From contig LT009756.1 of NCBI GenBank assembly GCA_900012615.1, positions 1,970,484 to 2,034,483 of the forward strand: DNA of 64,000 nucleotides, in the 5' to 3' direction. This DNA is from Agrobacterium genomosp. 13 str. CFBP 6927. GTDB taxonomy: Bacteria; Pseudomonadota; Alphaproteobacteria; Rhizobiales; Rhizobiaceae. Position numbers and translations under genes: made by a program. This document shows, piece after piece, positions 25,253-34,700 of the stretch. Position 1 is the first letter of the stretch, and every line of letters begins with the position of its first letter. The notes under the pieces are model-generated. The model made no database searches, was not told where the DNA came from, and saw only the letters and a program-made list of their open reading frames with translations.

Positions 25253-26170
25253 TCAGTTCGCCGGTGCCGGCGCAGCAGGCGCCGTAGACGGCGTGCCGTT
25301 GATGTCGTTGAAATAACGGAAGAAGGTCGAATCCGGGGACAGAACCAGCGTCGTGCCGTTTCCGCTCAGCGAATTGGCATAGGCAGCCATCGAACGATAG
25401 AACTCGAAGAAGCTCGGATCGCGCTGGAAAGCCTCACCGAAGACCCGGTTCCGTTCCGCATCGCCCTCACCACGCAGCACTTCAGACTGGCGACGTGCAT
25501 CGGATTCGAATTCCACCACCTGACGGTCGGCAATAGCGCGGCGGCGCTGCGCCTCTTCATTACCGCGGGCGCGGATCAGTTCGGCTTCGGCCAGACGTTC
25601 CGACTTCATGCGCTCGAAGGTCTGCTGGGACACTTCCTGCGTCAGATCGGTACGGCGGATGCGGACATCCACAATGCTGATGCCAAGCGATTCCGCATCG
25701 GGACGCAGATCGTCGCGCACTTCCTGCATCATCGATGCACGCGCATCCGAGAGTGCGGATTCAAAGCCGCGCAGACCGTAGACCCGGCGCAGCGACGCGT
25801 CGAGACGGGTGCGAAGCCGTGATTCCGCCGACATCTGGTCACCCGAGACCGTCTGCCGGAAACGGCGCGCATCCGTGATGCGATAGACGACGAAGGCATC
25901 AACCTCGTAGAACTTGCCGCCGGAAACCTGAACACGGATATTGTCGTGATCGAAGCGCAGGGCCCGGTTCTCGACATATTGCACCCGGTCGGCATCCATG
26001 AAGGCGAAGGGCAGCTTGAAATAGAGGCCCGGCGCGGTTTTCACATCCTGGATCTGACCGAAGCGCACGACGATGGCCTGCTGGCGCTCGTTGACGACGA
26101 AGATCGAGGAATAGCCGAAGAAAAGCAGAACGGCGAGACCGACGAGAACGGCCGTAAGACGGTTGCTCAT
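25253..26170 (-). CDS. hflC: Protease modulator HflC
   Basis: The 305-residue SPFH/band-7 protein has one N-terminal transmembrane helix (about 5-25, LTAVLVGLAVLLFFGYSSIF) and a periplasmic SPFH domain, then a charged helical region (VSQQTFERMKSERLAEAELI). With HflK it forms a large membrane complex that surrounds and restrains FtsH. The start MSNRLTAV is one base after the hflK stop, with GGAGG upstream. The C-terminal tail is Pro/Ala-rich. Confidence 0.95.
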   Translation of the reverse strand: MSNRLTAVLVGLAVLLFFGYSSIFVVNERQQAIVVRFGQIQDVKTAPGLYFKLPFAFMDADRVQYVENRALRFDHDNIRVQVSGGKFYEVDAFVVYRITDARRFRQTVSGDQMSAESRLRTRLDASLRRVYGLRGFESALSDARASMMQEVRDDLRPDAESLGISIVDVRIRRTDLTQEVSQQTFERMKSERLAEAELIRARGNEEAQRRRAIADRQVVEFESDARRQSEVLRGEGDAERNRVFGEAFQRDPSFFEFYRSMAAYANSLSGNGTTLVLSPDSTFFRYFNDINGTPSTAPAAPAPAN

Positions 26171-26171
26171 A

Positions 26172-27296
26172 TCAGTTGCCTCCCTGCTGTGCTGCGCCGG
26201 CATTGCCGCGCATGATCTCATTCAGAGGCAGATAAGGCACCACGCCCTGCTTTTCGTCGATGATCACCTTGTTGGAGCCCTTCAGGACCTGTTCCATGGT
26301 TTCCAGGAACATGCGCTGACGGGTAACATCCGGTGCCGTGCGATATTGGTCATAGATGGAAACGAAGCGCTGCGCTTCACCCTGAGCCTCGTTGACGACA
26401 CGCGATTTGTAAGCATTCGCCTCTTCGACGATCTGCGCTGCCTGACCGCGCGCGGCACCCAGCTTCTGGTTGGCGTACTGATTGGCTTCCTGAACGAAAC
26501 GATCCTCGTCCTGTTCGGCACGCTGCACTTCATCGAAGGCGTCGGCCACTTCGCGCGGCGGCGCCGCATCTTCAATGGCCACGGCATTGATGGAGATACC
26601 GGCGCCATAACCGTCCATGGTGGACTGGATGATGGTGCGCACGTCTCCCGCAATCGCCTGACGGTTATCGCGGAAAATATCCTGCGCCGGACGACGGCCG
26701 ACGACTTCGCGCATCGCGCTTTCGGAAACCTGTTGCAGGGTCTCGGCCGGGCTGTCGACGTTGAAGAGATAGGATTTCGGATCGGAAACCGTATAGAGCA
26801 CCGAGAACTGCACGTTGACGATGTTCTGGTCGCCCGTGAGCATCACGCCGCTCGACGAGGAAGACGAAGCGCGCGAACCGATATTCTGCTGCTGTTCGGT
26901 GACCTTGACGATTTCAACCGTCTCGATCGGCCACAGATGGAAATGCAGGCCGGGCATCGAGATTTCGTCCTTCGGACGTCCGAAACGCAACTCCACGCCG
27001 CGCTCGTCCGGCTGGACGGTATAGATGGACTGGATTCCGAGGAACACCAGAACGACGAGAACAACAATCGCAACGGCGCCGCCATTAAAGCCGCCGGGCA
27101 GGACATTCTTGAAACGGTCCTGGCTGCGTCGGATGATCTCTTCCAGATCGGGCGGGCCGCCATTATTGCCGCCGCCGCCACCGCCGCGAGGCCGGTTAGG
27201 CCCCTGCCCCCATGGGCCGCCACCGCCGCCCTGGTTGTTTCCTCCACCGCCGCCACCCCAAGGGCCGCCGCCGCCATTCTGATTGCTCCAGGGCAT
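26172..27296 (-). CDS. hflK: Protease modulator HflK
   Basis: The 374-residue partner of HflC begins with a Gly/Asn/Pro-rich cytoplasmic segment (about 1-60, many GGG and GGN runs), followed by one transmembrane helix (about 75-95), then the SPFH domain (VQPDERGVELRFGRPK) and a long coiled region. The start is the ATG giving MPWSNQN; a TTG directly upstream is not needed. It lies in a run thyA-folA-hflK-hflC on one strand, 143 bp after folA, a gap that might hold a separate promoter. Confidence 0.95.
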   Translation of the reverse strand: MPWSNQNGGGGPWGGGGGGNNQGGGGGPWGQGPNRPRGGGGGGNNGGPPDLEEIIRRSQDRFKNVLPGGFNGGAVAIVVLVVLVFLGIQSIYTVQPDERGVELRFGRPKDEISMPGLHFHLWPIETVEIVKVTEQQQNIGSRASSSSSSGVMLTGDQNIVNVQFSVLYTVSDPKSYLFNVDSPAETLQQVSESAMREVVGRRPAQDIFRDNRQAIAGDVRTIIQSTMDGYGAGISINAVAIEDAAPPREVADAFDEVQRAEQDEDRFVQEANQYANQKLGAARGQAAQIVEEANAYKSRVVNEAQGEAQRFVSIYDQYRTAPDVTRQRMFLETMEQVLKGSNKVIIDEKQGVVPYLPLNEIMRGNAGAAQQGGN

Positions 27297-27439
27297 CAAT
27301 ACCTCTTTATAAAAGCCTCTCCCGGTTCCGTTCGTAAGCGAATGCTCGCGTGCGGCGGGAATATCGACCCGTTATAGGAAGGAGAAGCGTCCGTTTCAAC
27401 GCAGAGGTGGTAACTAAATACCCAATCAGGGTAAATAGT

Positions 27440-27967
27440 TCACTTTGACGCGGCTCTTCGCAAATAAGTGGTGAACAGAACCGGATAATTGTCCCTTTCC
27501 CCTGCGGGAGCGGCACTTTCCTCGATTTTTTCAAAGACGGCCGGATCGATTTCCGGGAAAAAAGTGTCGCCATCGAGCTTTACCGCCACATGGGTGACGG
27601 AAAGTTGATCGGCAAAGGGCATGGCCTGACGGTAAATCTCACCCCCACCGGCCACAAAAACCTCATCCACGCCCAGTTCCGCGGCCTTGGCTTTTGCAAG
27701 CTTCAGGGCCTCATCCAGCGACGAAACAACATCCACACCCGCCGGCCTGTAGTCGGCATTGCGACTGACGATGATATGCGGCCGCCCCGGCAGAGGGCGC
27801 TCGCCGACGGACAGGAATGTCTTCCGACCCATGATGAGCGGTTTGCCCATCGTCATCGCCTTGAAGCGCTTGAGGTCGGTGGAAAGCTTCCACGGCATGT
27901 CGAGATCGCGGCCGATAACGCCGTTTTCCGAGACCGCGACGATGAGGGTAACGCGCGGCTCACTCAT
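27440..27967 (-). CDS. folA: Dihydrofolate reductase
   Basis: The 175-residue enzyme reduces dihydrofolate with NADPH. It shows the classic pattern: [20 protein letters not shown]29 region [20 protein letters not shown] and [10 protein letters not shown]. It overlaps the end of thyA by 4 bases, an efficient arrangement because thymidylate synthase produces the dihydrofolate that this enzyme recycles. Confidence 0.95.
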   Translation of the reverse strand: MSEPRVTLIVAVSENGVIGRDLDMPWKLSTDLKRFKAMTMGKPLIMGRKTFLSVGERPLPGRPHIIVSRNADYRPAGVDVVSSLDEALKLAKAKAAELGVDEVFVAGGGEIYRQAMPFADQLSVTHVAVKLDGDTFFPEIDPAVFEKIEESAAPAGERDNYPVLFTTYLRRAASK

Positions 27968-28758
27968 ACCGCGATCGGCGCCTTGATGCTTGAATCGGCC
28001 TCGTAATTCTCAAGCGTAAAGTCTTCGAACTTAAAGGCGAAAAGGTCCTTGACGTCAGGATTGAGGCGCATTGTCGGCAGGGCCTTCGGCGTGCGCGTCA
28101 TCTGCAGCTTCGCTTGCTCGAAATGGTTGGCATAGATATGCGCATCGCCGAGCGTGTGGACGAAATCGCCAGGCTTCAGGCCGGTGACCTGCGCCACCAT
28201 CAGCGTCAGAAGCGCATAAGATGCGATGTTGAAGGGCACGCCGAGGAAAATATCGGCCGAGCGCTGGTAAAGCTGGCAGGACAGCCTGCCGTCCGAGACA
28301 TAGAACTGGAACAGGCAATGGCAGGGCGGCAACGCCATCTCGTCCACCAGCGCCGGGTTCCAGGCCGAGACGATGTGACGGCGGGAATTGGGATTGGTTT
28401 TGAGTGCCTCGATCAGAAGCGCGATCTGATCGATATGGCGGCCATCAGGGGCCGGCCATGAGCGCCACTGCGCGCCATAGACCGGGCCGAGATCGCCATT
28501 CTCGTCGGCCCACTCGTCCCAGATGGAAACGCCGTTTTCCTTGAGATAGGCGATATTGGTGTCGCCCTTCAGGAACCAAAGCAGTTCATGGATGATGGAG
28601 CGCAGATGCAGCTTCTTGGTGGTCAGAACCGGAAAACCTTCGGAAAGGTCAAAACGCATCTGGTAACCGAAGACAGAGCGCGTGCCCGTGCCGGTGCGGT
28701 CTCCACGGTCGGAACCGGTTTCCATCACATGCCGGAGAAGATCGAGATATTGTTTCAT
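27964..28758 (-). CDS. thyA: Thymidylate synthase
   Basis: The 264-residue enzyme converts dUMP to dTMP with methylene-tetrahydrofolate. The catalytic cysteine is C146 in [11 protein letters not shown], at the same residue number as in E. coli ThyA, and the length is the same as well. Other signatures are [11 protein letters not shown] and [12 protein letters not shown]. The start MKQYLDLL fits the family; a 15-residue upstream extension does not. It is first in the thyA-folA-hflK-hflC run. Confidence 0.97.
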   Translation of the reverse strand: MKQYLDLLRHVMETGSDRGDRTGTGTRSVFGYQMRFDLSEGFPVLTTKKLHLRSIIHELLWFLKGDTNIAYLKENGVSIWDEWADENGDLGPVYGAQWRSWPAPDGRHIDQIALLIEALKTNPNSRRHIVSAWNPALVDEMALPPCHCLFQFYVSDGRLSCQLYQRSADIFLGVPFNIASYALLTLMVAQVTGLKPGDFVHTLGDAHIYANHFEQAKLQMTRTPKALPTMRLNPDVKDLFAFKFEDFTLENYEADSSIKAPIAV

Positions 28759-28848
28759 GCGTTCTGCCGCCGATTCCCTGATATCCAGCGAATATAATAG
28801 CACAGGGCGGCAGAACCAATCATCTAATGCGGGCTTATCCCCGTTAAA

Positions 28849-29157
28849 TCAAAGCGACTGGAGTTTGCCCAGTTCCTTGGCGACAAGGTAATAGAAGGTC
28901 ACGCGCGACTTGGAGCGGTCTGCGGCCATGGCCTTGGCGACAGCATCGATCGCCTGATCGGCGCTGCCATCGGTCACGCCGAGCTTCTTGCCGCACCAGC
29001 TCGCCTTCACACGCGCAAGCTCTTCCGGATCGGAAGCGGACACCAGCGAGGAATCCCGGTTGCGCAAGGCAATGCCGAGATGTTTGACGATCTTGCCGAC
29101 AATGGCTTCGTCGGCTGCTGCATCGTATTTCTTCACATCTGCGAGATAGTCGGTCAT
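28849..29157 (-). CDS. DUF2853 family protein
   Basis: The 102-residue small cytoplasmic protein is mostly helical and matches DUF2853 (DVKKYDAAADEAIVGKIVKH, SWCGKKLGVTD, VTFYYLVAKELGKL). The function of the family is unknown. The start MTDYLADVKKY is preceded by GAAGGAGTGGAC. It lies 90 bp upstream of thyA on the same strand and may or may not be co-transcribed. Confidence 0.85.
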   Translation of the reverse strand: MTDYLADVKKYDAAADEAIVGKIVKHLGIALRNRDSSLVSASDPEELARVKASWCGKKLGVTDGSADQAIDAVAKAMAADRSKSRVTFYYLVAKELGKLQSL

Positions 29158-29329
29158 GTCCACTCCTTCGTGTGTCCCCGGCCCGGTGTTGCTTCTGGTG
29201 ACCGGTTGCATGGAGAATGTGTCAGCAATCTCCCGTCGTCAAGAATAGTCTAAATTGCCGGGGCCAAACACGAAACCTTTTCATGGAATTGTCATCGCCC
29301 CCCTTTTCTCGGGGACGGGAAACGCCTAT

Positions 29330-29690
29330 ATGAGCCTTGCCGGGGCAACCCGGCTATGGCGATAAACGGTCGGTGTAATAAACCTATTGGACCCGGGGGC
29401 GGTACCCGGCGCCTCCACCAAAAACCGACGGGCTTTGCAAGATCGAGGCCGGCTTTTGATGGGGGCGAAATAGGATCGACAAGGGCGTAAAGATCGAACT
29501 TTTGCTCGGCATGATACCGCCGTTATCGGGTCACAAGTGTAGTTGCAAACGACAACAACGCTAAGGAATACGCTCTCGCTGCCTAATGGCGGTGCGGGAA
29601 TTCCGCTCTAAGTCCTCACGGTTAGCCCCGTGAGGCGGGGTTCGGAGGTACCTGGCAACAGAAACCTCCACCTTCTCCATTTTGCCTGAA
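29330..29690 (+). ncRNA. ssrA: Two-piece (permuted) tmRNA
   Basis: The gene has the circularly permuted order of alphaproteobacteria. The acceptor piece comes first and ends CGCCTCC-ACCA at 29420. After a spacer removed by processing, the coding piece begins GGGGGCG at 29461. GGGGGCG pairs with CGCCTCC as the acceptor stem, with one G-U pair. The coding piece carries the tag reading frame at 29545-29586. tmRNA with SmpB rescues stalled ribosomes and tags the unfinished proteins. The outer 5' and 3' limits given are approximate; a stem near 29645-29669 (GGAGGT/ACCTCC) is the last clear structure. Confidence 0.92.
29545..29586 (+). other. tmRNA tag-peptide reading frame (ANDNNAKEYALAA)
   Basis: Thirteen codons and TAA encode ANDNNAKEYALAA, with Ala as resume codon after AGTT. 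The LAA end is the ClpX recognition signal and the first residues of the tag are bound by SspB, whose gene lies about 300 bp downstream. Confidence 0.93.
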
Positions 29691-29901
29691 TTGGTTATAT
29701 GATAGCTGACTTGTGATCGGCATCGGCTTTTCCGTTGCTGCCGTTCAGGACATTGCGTATACTTGGGCAACGCGTAGCCGTCAGGATCGAAATTGATCCT
29801 GGCTCAAGGATTACGCAAAAATTCAAAGTGTTACAGCGTCCCTGGCGCGCATGACGCGCCGTGCATTAAAAGACGTTCGAATAAGGGAAAGACAGGACCG
29901 C

Positions 29902-30414
29902 ATGGGGCAGGATCATATCCGTTACGACATTCTCGCACAGGATGCCCTTCGCGGCGTTATTCGTAAAGTTTTGGGTGAAGTGGCCGCAACCGGCCGCCTG
30001 CCCGGCGACCATCATTTCTTCATCACCTTCCTGACCGGCGCGCCCGGGGTGCGGATTTCCCAGCACCTGAAGGCAAAATATGCCGAGCAGATGACCATCG
30101 TCATCCAGCATCAGTTCTGGGACCTGAAGGTTACCGAAACCGGCTTCGAAATCGGCCTGTCCTTCTCGGATACGCCGGAAAAGCTGGTCATTCCCTATAA
30201 TGCCATTCGTGGCTTCTATGATCCTTCCGTCAATTTCGAACTTGAATTCGATGTGCCCCTGGCCGACGAGGAAGAGATGGAAGACGCCGAAATCACCGCC
30301 TACCCCGTTTCCAATGAAGCAAAGCCCGCTTCCACTGCGGAAGCGCCCAAGGCCGGTGAGGAAAAGAAGGAAGGCTCCGTCGTCTCGCTGGATGCTTTCC
30401 GCAAGAAGCAATAA
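29902..30414 (+). CDS. sspB: ClpXP adaptor SspB (alphaproteobacterial type)
   Basis: The 170-residue protein has the SspB fold (ILAQDALRGVIRKVLGEVA, HHFFITFLTGAPGVRISQHL, MTIVIQHQFWDLKV), an acidic linker and a C-terminal tail ending VVSLDAFRKKQ, the likely ClpX-docking peptide. It delivers ssrA-tagged proteins to ClpXP. I chose the start MGQDHIRYD, 17 codons into the open frame. It directly follows ssrA and precedes a DUF4169 gene by 44 bp. Confidence 0.93.
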   Translation: MGQDHIRYDILAQDALRGVIRKVLGEVAATGRLPGDHHFFITFLTGAPGVRISQHLKAKYAEQMTIVIQHQFWDLKVTETGFEIGLSFSDTPEKLVIPYNAIRGFYDPSVNFELEFDVPLADEEEMEDAEITAYPVSNEAKPASTAEAPKAGEEKKEGSVVSLDAFRKKQ

Positions 30415-30458
30415 CAGCCTCCTGCCCCACCGCATGAAACTCAAGGAGACATATCCGC

Positions 30459-30662
30459 ATGGCCGCCGATATCGTCAATCTGCGTCAGTTTCGAAAGCAG
30501 AAGGCCCGTAGCGAAAAGGAAAAACAGGCGGAACAGAACCGCCTGTCTTTCGGCCGCACCAAGGCGGAAAAAAACCTCACATCCGCCCTCAATGAGAAAG
30601 CCGAGAAGGCGCTGGATCAGGGACGGCTCGAAAAGGACGATGACAGGACCGACAGGGACTGA
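30459..30662 (+). CDS. DUF4169 family small protein
   Basis: The 67-residue, very charged protein begins MAADIVNLRQFRKQKARSEK, typical of DUF4169, which has no known function. It is Lys/Glu/Arg-rich and probably helical or disordered. CAAGGAGA lies upstream of the start. It lies between sspB and a ribbon-helix-helix gene on the same strand, and the three may form a transcript. Confidence 0.85.
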   Translation: MAADIVNLRQFRKQKARSEKEKQAEQNRLSFGRTKAEKNLTSALNEKAEKALDQGRLEKDDDRTDRD

Positions 30663-30767
30663 TCATCCCGCTGACCGGAACTCCTCCCCGGGAAAATCAG
30701 AAGAGAATCACAAAACAGGGACTTACCGGCAAGACATGATTCAGATTTCCAGCCGGAGAGCGATGTG

Positions 30768-30977
30768 ATGATCCGCAAACATTCCACGACATTGCATGGC
30801 CACCGGACCAGTATTTCGCTTGAGGATGCCTTCTGGGACGAGCTGAAAATCATCGCCGAAAAGCGCAAGATCAGTTTCGCCGCCCTGCTTGCGGAAATCG
30901 ACGACAACCGGCCCGCCGACAGCAATCTGTCCTCATCCTTGCGAGTCTATGTATTGAGCTGGCTCAAGACACGCTGA
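30768..30977 (+). CDS. Ribbon-helix-helix domain protein
   Basis: The 69-residue protein (RKHSTTLHGHRTSISLEDAF, then FWDELKIIAEKRKIS) matches the single-domain RHH_4 family, presumed small DNA-binding proteins. I use the ATG 7 bases after GGAGAG. It has no toxin-like neighbour, so an antitoxin role is unsupported. It follows DUF4169 by 105 bp. Confidence 0.82.
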   Translation: MIRKHSTTLHGHRTSISLEDAFWDELKIIAEKRKISFAALLAEIDDNRPADSNLSSSLRVYVLSWLKTR

Positions 30978-31196
30978 GCATTTCTGGCAGCGTGTGAGAT
31001 CGAAGCCAGCTCCCGGATTCCGCTTTATGGCGACTACTAATATTCCTGCTGAAAACTCGTAACGCCGTGAAAGCATTCATTAAACATTAGCTGATTAATC
31101 TGCGCTCCAAGGCATCCCCGTATTGCGTAGCCTTGCTTTCAATTTGTGTTTCAGACCTTTCCCTTTCCCTTTCACACCTCCGCCACGAGGCGACCC

Positions 31197-31523
31197 ATGG
31201 TTTCTGCCGTTTCGGGAACGAACATCGCTGCTTCCGTTCTCTCGTCCTCAACCTCGTCTTCAACCGTCTCCGAACTGAAATCGCAGATTGCCGCAAAGCA
31301 GTCGGAGCTCGCCCAGACGACCGAAGCGAAAGCCCAGGAAGAGCTGAAGAGCACAATCGCATCGCTCCAGGCTGATCTCGAAACCCTCGAAAACAGTGCC
31401 GGTAAATCGTCCTCCTCGGGCGAAAGCGCGGATAGGCCCAGCCTGTCTGGCGAAAGCAGCAGGATTGGTACCAAAAATTTCGACGCCGACACGCCCTTCG
31501 GCGAGCGCGAAAGCTGGATTTGA
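31197..31523 (+). CDS. Hypothetical Ser-rich protein with coiled coil
   Basis: The 108-residue protein has a Ser/Thr-rich N-terminus (about 1-22), a coiled coil (about 24-64, SELKSQIAAKQSELAQ and following) and a Ser-rich tail. I do not recognise a family with confidence; the general layout is loosely like FlxA-type proteins. The start follows GAGGCGACCC. A 219-bp spacer, AT-rich near 31040-31100, lies upstream. It may be a real gene, but base composition and length alone do not settle it. Confidence 0.5.
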   Translation: MVSAVSGTNIAASVLSSSTSSSTVSELKSQIAAKQSELAQTTEAKAQEELKSTIASLQADLETLENSAGKSSSSGESADRPSLSGESSRIGTKNFDADTPFGERESWI

Positions 31524-31612
31524 CGGGCTGTCTGAGCTCGCACGGTAAAGTAGCTGAAAGGGCAGACTCCAGAGCGCGTCGAAATGTGCCCTGAGACAGG
31601 GTTGCGTGCCTC

Positions 31613-31741
31613 AACTTCTCTCCTAAACGCACCGTCATCCTCGGGCTTGACCCGAGGATCCATGCTCGCGTCCGGTTGTGGATCCTCGGGTCAAGCCCGA
31701 GGATGACGGCGGGTTTCAAATGCGCGTTTGGGAGAGAAGTT
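31613..31741. repeat. 129-bp inverted repeat with perfect 29-bp inner arms
   Basis: The inner arms 31634-31662 and 31679-31707 are perfect complements, and each is itself palindromic (CCTCGGGcttgaCCCGAGG). The outer arms 31613-31630 and 31724-31741 match at 17 of 18 positions, the last forming G-U in RNA. It lies between a short gene and the 3' end of the AsmA gene. It belongs to the rhizobial palindrome type but is unusually long and symmetrical. Confidence 0.75.
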
Positions 31742-31788
31742 CAATACTTCTGCAACCGGCGGAACGATTGCTGCCCGTCGCGAGAAAC

Positions 31789-34700
31789 TTACGGATTAGC
31801 CGGCGCGTTTTCCGGCGCCAGTTCCCTGATGGCGTTCTCCGTTGGCGGCACAATCAACACCGGTGCGGACTGCGGCTCGGGAACGGGTTGTTGCTGTTGC
31901 TGTTGCTGTTGCAACCGCTCCTGCTGTTCCTTTTCCTGCCGAAGGCGCTCCTCGGCCGCAGCCTTCAGCCGCGCCTCCTCCTCCGCTTTGGCCTTGGCCT
32001 CCGCCTCCAGGCGATCCTTCTCCGCCTGACGTTCCGCCGCCTCAAAACGGTAAAGCGCCACTTCACGGCGCAGGCGCTGCTTTTCAAGAACGCTCGCCTG
32101 CATGGCCTCCACCCGGCGGCGCTCCTTCTCGAAAGCCCTGAGCGACAGATAATTGCTGAGCGCCGAAACATCGGTCGTCAAAGCCGGTGCGGCAAGCGGA
32201 CCGGTGTAGTTCAGGCGCACTGACGGTTCGGCCCCGGCAACCGTCTCCGTGCCGGGATTGAAGAGAAGATCCAGGTCGCCATTCACGGTCGAAGCAGCAA
32301 TATCCACCGTCGCATCAGCCGTCAGCTGCACCGGATCGATGCCGGCGCGCAGGTTCTGGAAGTGAAGCGCGCCGCCATTCAACGAAAATGGCAGGGCCAC
32401 ATCGCCGAGCGCTATTTCGCCCTGCCACAGATTCTGGTCCACCAACGGCCGCACCTTGGGTGCGTCGATAGGCTGCTGCAGGCCGTCTGCCGATTGCAAT
32501 ATCGGCGGAAAGGCACCGGGATTGAGGCCCTTCAGCGCGAGCCCGCTGGCACGGATTTCCCCCGAGCCGCCCGCCGATTTCAGGATTTCGGCAAGGCTTT
32601 TGCCCGTCGATTCGGCCGTAAGATCAAGTGCGACCCGCCCCGTTGCGACCGGCCCATTGGCGTTCGCCCACAATATCGGCTCCGGATTGGCATCAACTAC
32701 CGCGATCTTGGTGCGGAAAATGCCTGCACCCCCGCCCGTCGACATGGCGAGCCGCCCCGTCAATTTGCCACCCATGAAGGTGCCGGCAACATCGTCGAGC
32801 GCGAGGCTGCCCTCATCATGCGTGACCTTGGCCGAAAGACCCGTGACCGTACCGAAAGGACCAGCCTCGAAACTCTCCGCTTTCAGCGACAGCGACGCCT
32901 TCAGCTGCGGGAAAGCCGGCATGGCCAGAGGCTTGGCATTGAGTGCGCCGGTTTCCGGATCGATCACCGGTCCATAGATCGCATCTCCCAGCCAGGCGAG
33001 ATCGGCGGTTCTGACGGAAAGAGCACCGGTGATGGGATAGGGAGCCGCGCGGTCAACCGTCAGATTGCCGGAGAAAGGATTACCGCCCGCCTGCCCGCCT
33101 ATGCCGGAAAGGGCGATCTTTTGCCCATCCACAGCCACCTTGCCGTTGGCCTTCAGCGCCATGCCGCCGCCAAGCTGCGGCAGGCCGACCGCATTCATGA
33201 TGAGATATGGCTCGATATCAGCGCTTTCGAGCGCCACATCCGCACTGCCTTCACCGAAATTGGCGGCCGAAACGGCAAAGGAGCCGTTCATCGAAAAATG
33301 CGTGCGCTCGGTCGAAAAGCGGATATCGGTCTGCGCGGGTGAACCGAGCGTGCCGTTGAGCTTGACGGAAAGAAGCCCTTCCCCATCCGCATCGAACGGC
33401 AGCGGATCAAGCCCCGCCTGCCCGAACAGGATCGCGGTCGACTGGTTTTTCAACACCGCTTCCAGCGACATCGCCGTATCGTCGGTGATCGACAGGAAAT
33501 CCGGCATCTTGGCGACGGCCGAAAGCCGGCTGCCATTGACGGTGCCGGAAACCGCGACATTTGCGCCGCCATTATCGCTATTGACCGAAACATCCATGGC
33601 AAGGTCGGAATTGGCGTACCAGGGCGCACTAGCCGCCAGACGCCTGAGGAACGGATGATCAGGCAATTTCTGCTGCAGCATGGTGAAGAAAGGCTGCATG
33701 TCCGTTGCATGCAAATTCACCGTGCCCTTGCCGGCATATTTCAGCAGCGAGCCCTGCAACTGTCCCTTGGCGCGTACTTCCGCGCCGGCAATATCGCCGG
33801 CCGTCATGTTTTCAAGCGAAAGAACGCCACCCGCCATCGTAAAGGCGGTTTCCACATGATTTGCGGTTACACCCGCCATATTGAACCGGTCGGCCTTGAA
33901 CTTGGCATTGATGCGATGGTCGAGAACCGAACTTCCCACCTGATCGCCGAGCGCGAGGCTACCGAGCGCTTTCAAGGCATCGAGGTCGATCTCGTTGCCG
34001 GCAAGATCGATGGAAAGATTGGAAGTCTTGCCATCGGAGCGCCGCTCCAGCTCACCCTTCAGCGAGGCATCGCCGATGGCAAGCTCCAGATTGTCGAAAC
34101 GCTGGTTAAGCGTCGTTAGCGAGACATCGGCGGAAAAACCGGCGGCATTCAACTGGCGGATCGCCGGGTCGACGGAACCGGAAAGCCAGTTCGCCAGCCC
34201 CGAAGGCTGGTTGGAGGCAAGCAGCAAATTGCCGTTGAAGGCAGGGCCGCCGAGAAGTGTCAAAGACCCCTTGGCTTCCAGCTGCGTCCTGCCGGGCAGC
34301 GTCGCAACCGCATTCACCACCTGCCAGCCGCTCCCCTCCGGGCGCACATCCAGGCGGATATCGCGAATGGTCGTATCATCTGAAACGAGCGCCGGAAGGC
34401 TGATGCTCGCCTTGCCCGGCACCGGCGGCACCGGAATGCGCGCAACCATGGCCGCAAAGGCCTCGATGCGCTGGCGCACCGAGGCGGTGGGCTGGCGCGA
34501 GGTCTTGCCCGTCTGCACGACAGGTGGCGCGAAGCGGGCGACATCGATCTGCTGGCCATCGGCCGTCAGCAGGAATTCCGGCTTGGCACCGGTATCGAGC
34601 GTCGCTTCCCCGGTGACGACATAGGGATTTTCGCTGCCGCCGAGTTCCATGCGGTAGCTCGGGATGCGCACACTCTCATTGGTGAGTTCAAAACTGCCGC

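Noticed and set aside
30768-30977. Ribbon-helix-helix protein as an antitoxin
   Set aside because: No toxin-like gene is adjacent; the neighbours are a DUF4169 gene and a hypothetical coiled-coil protein.
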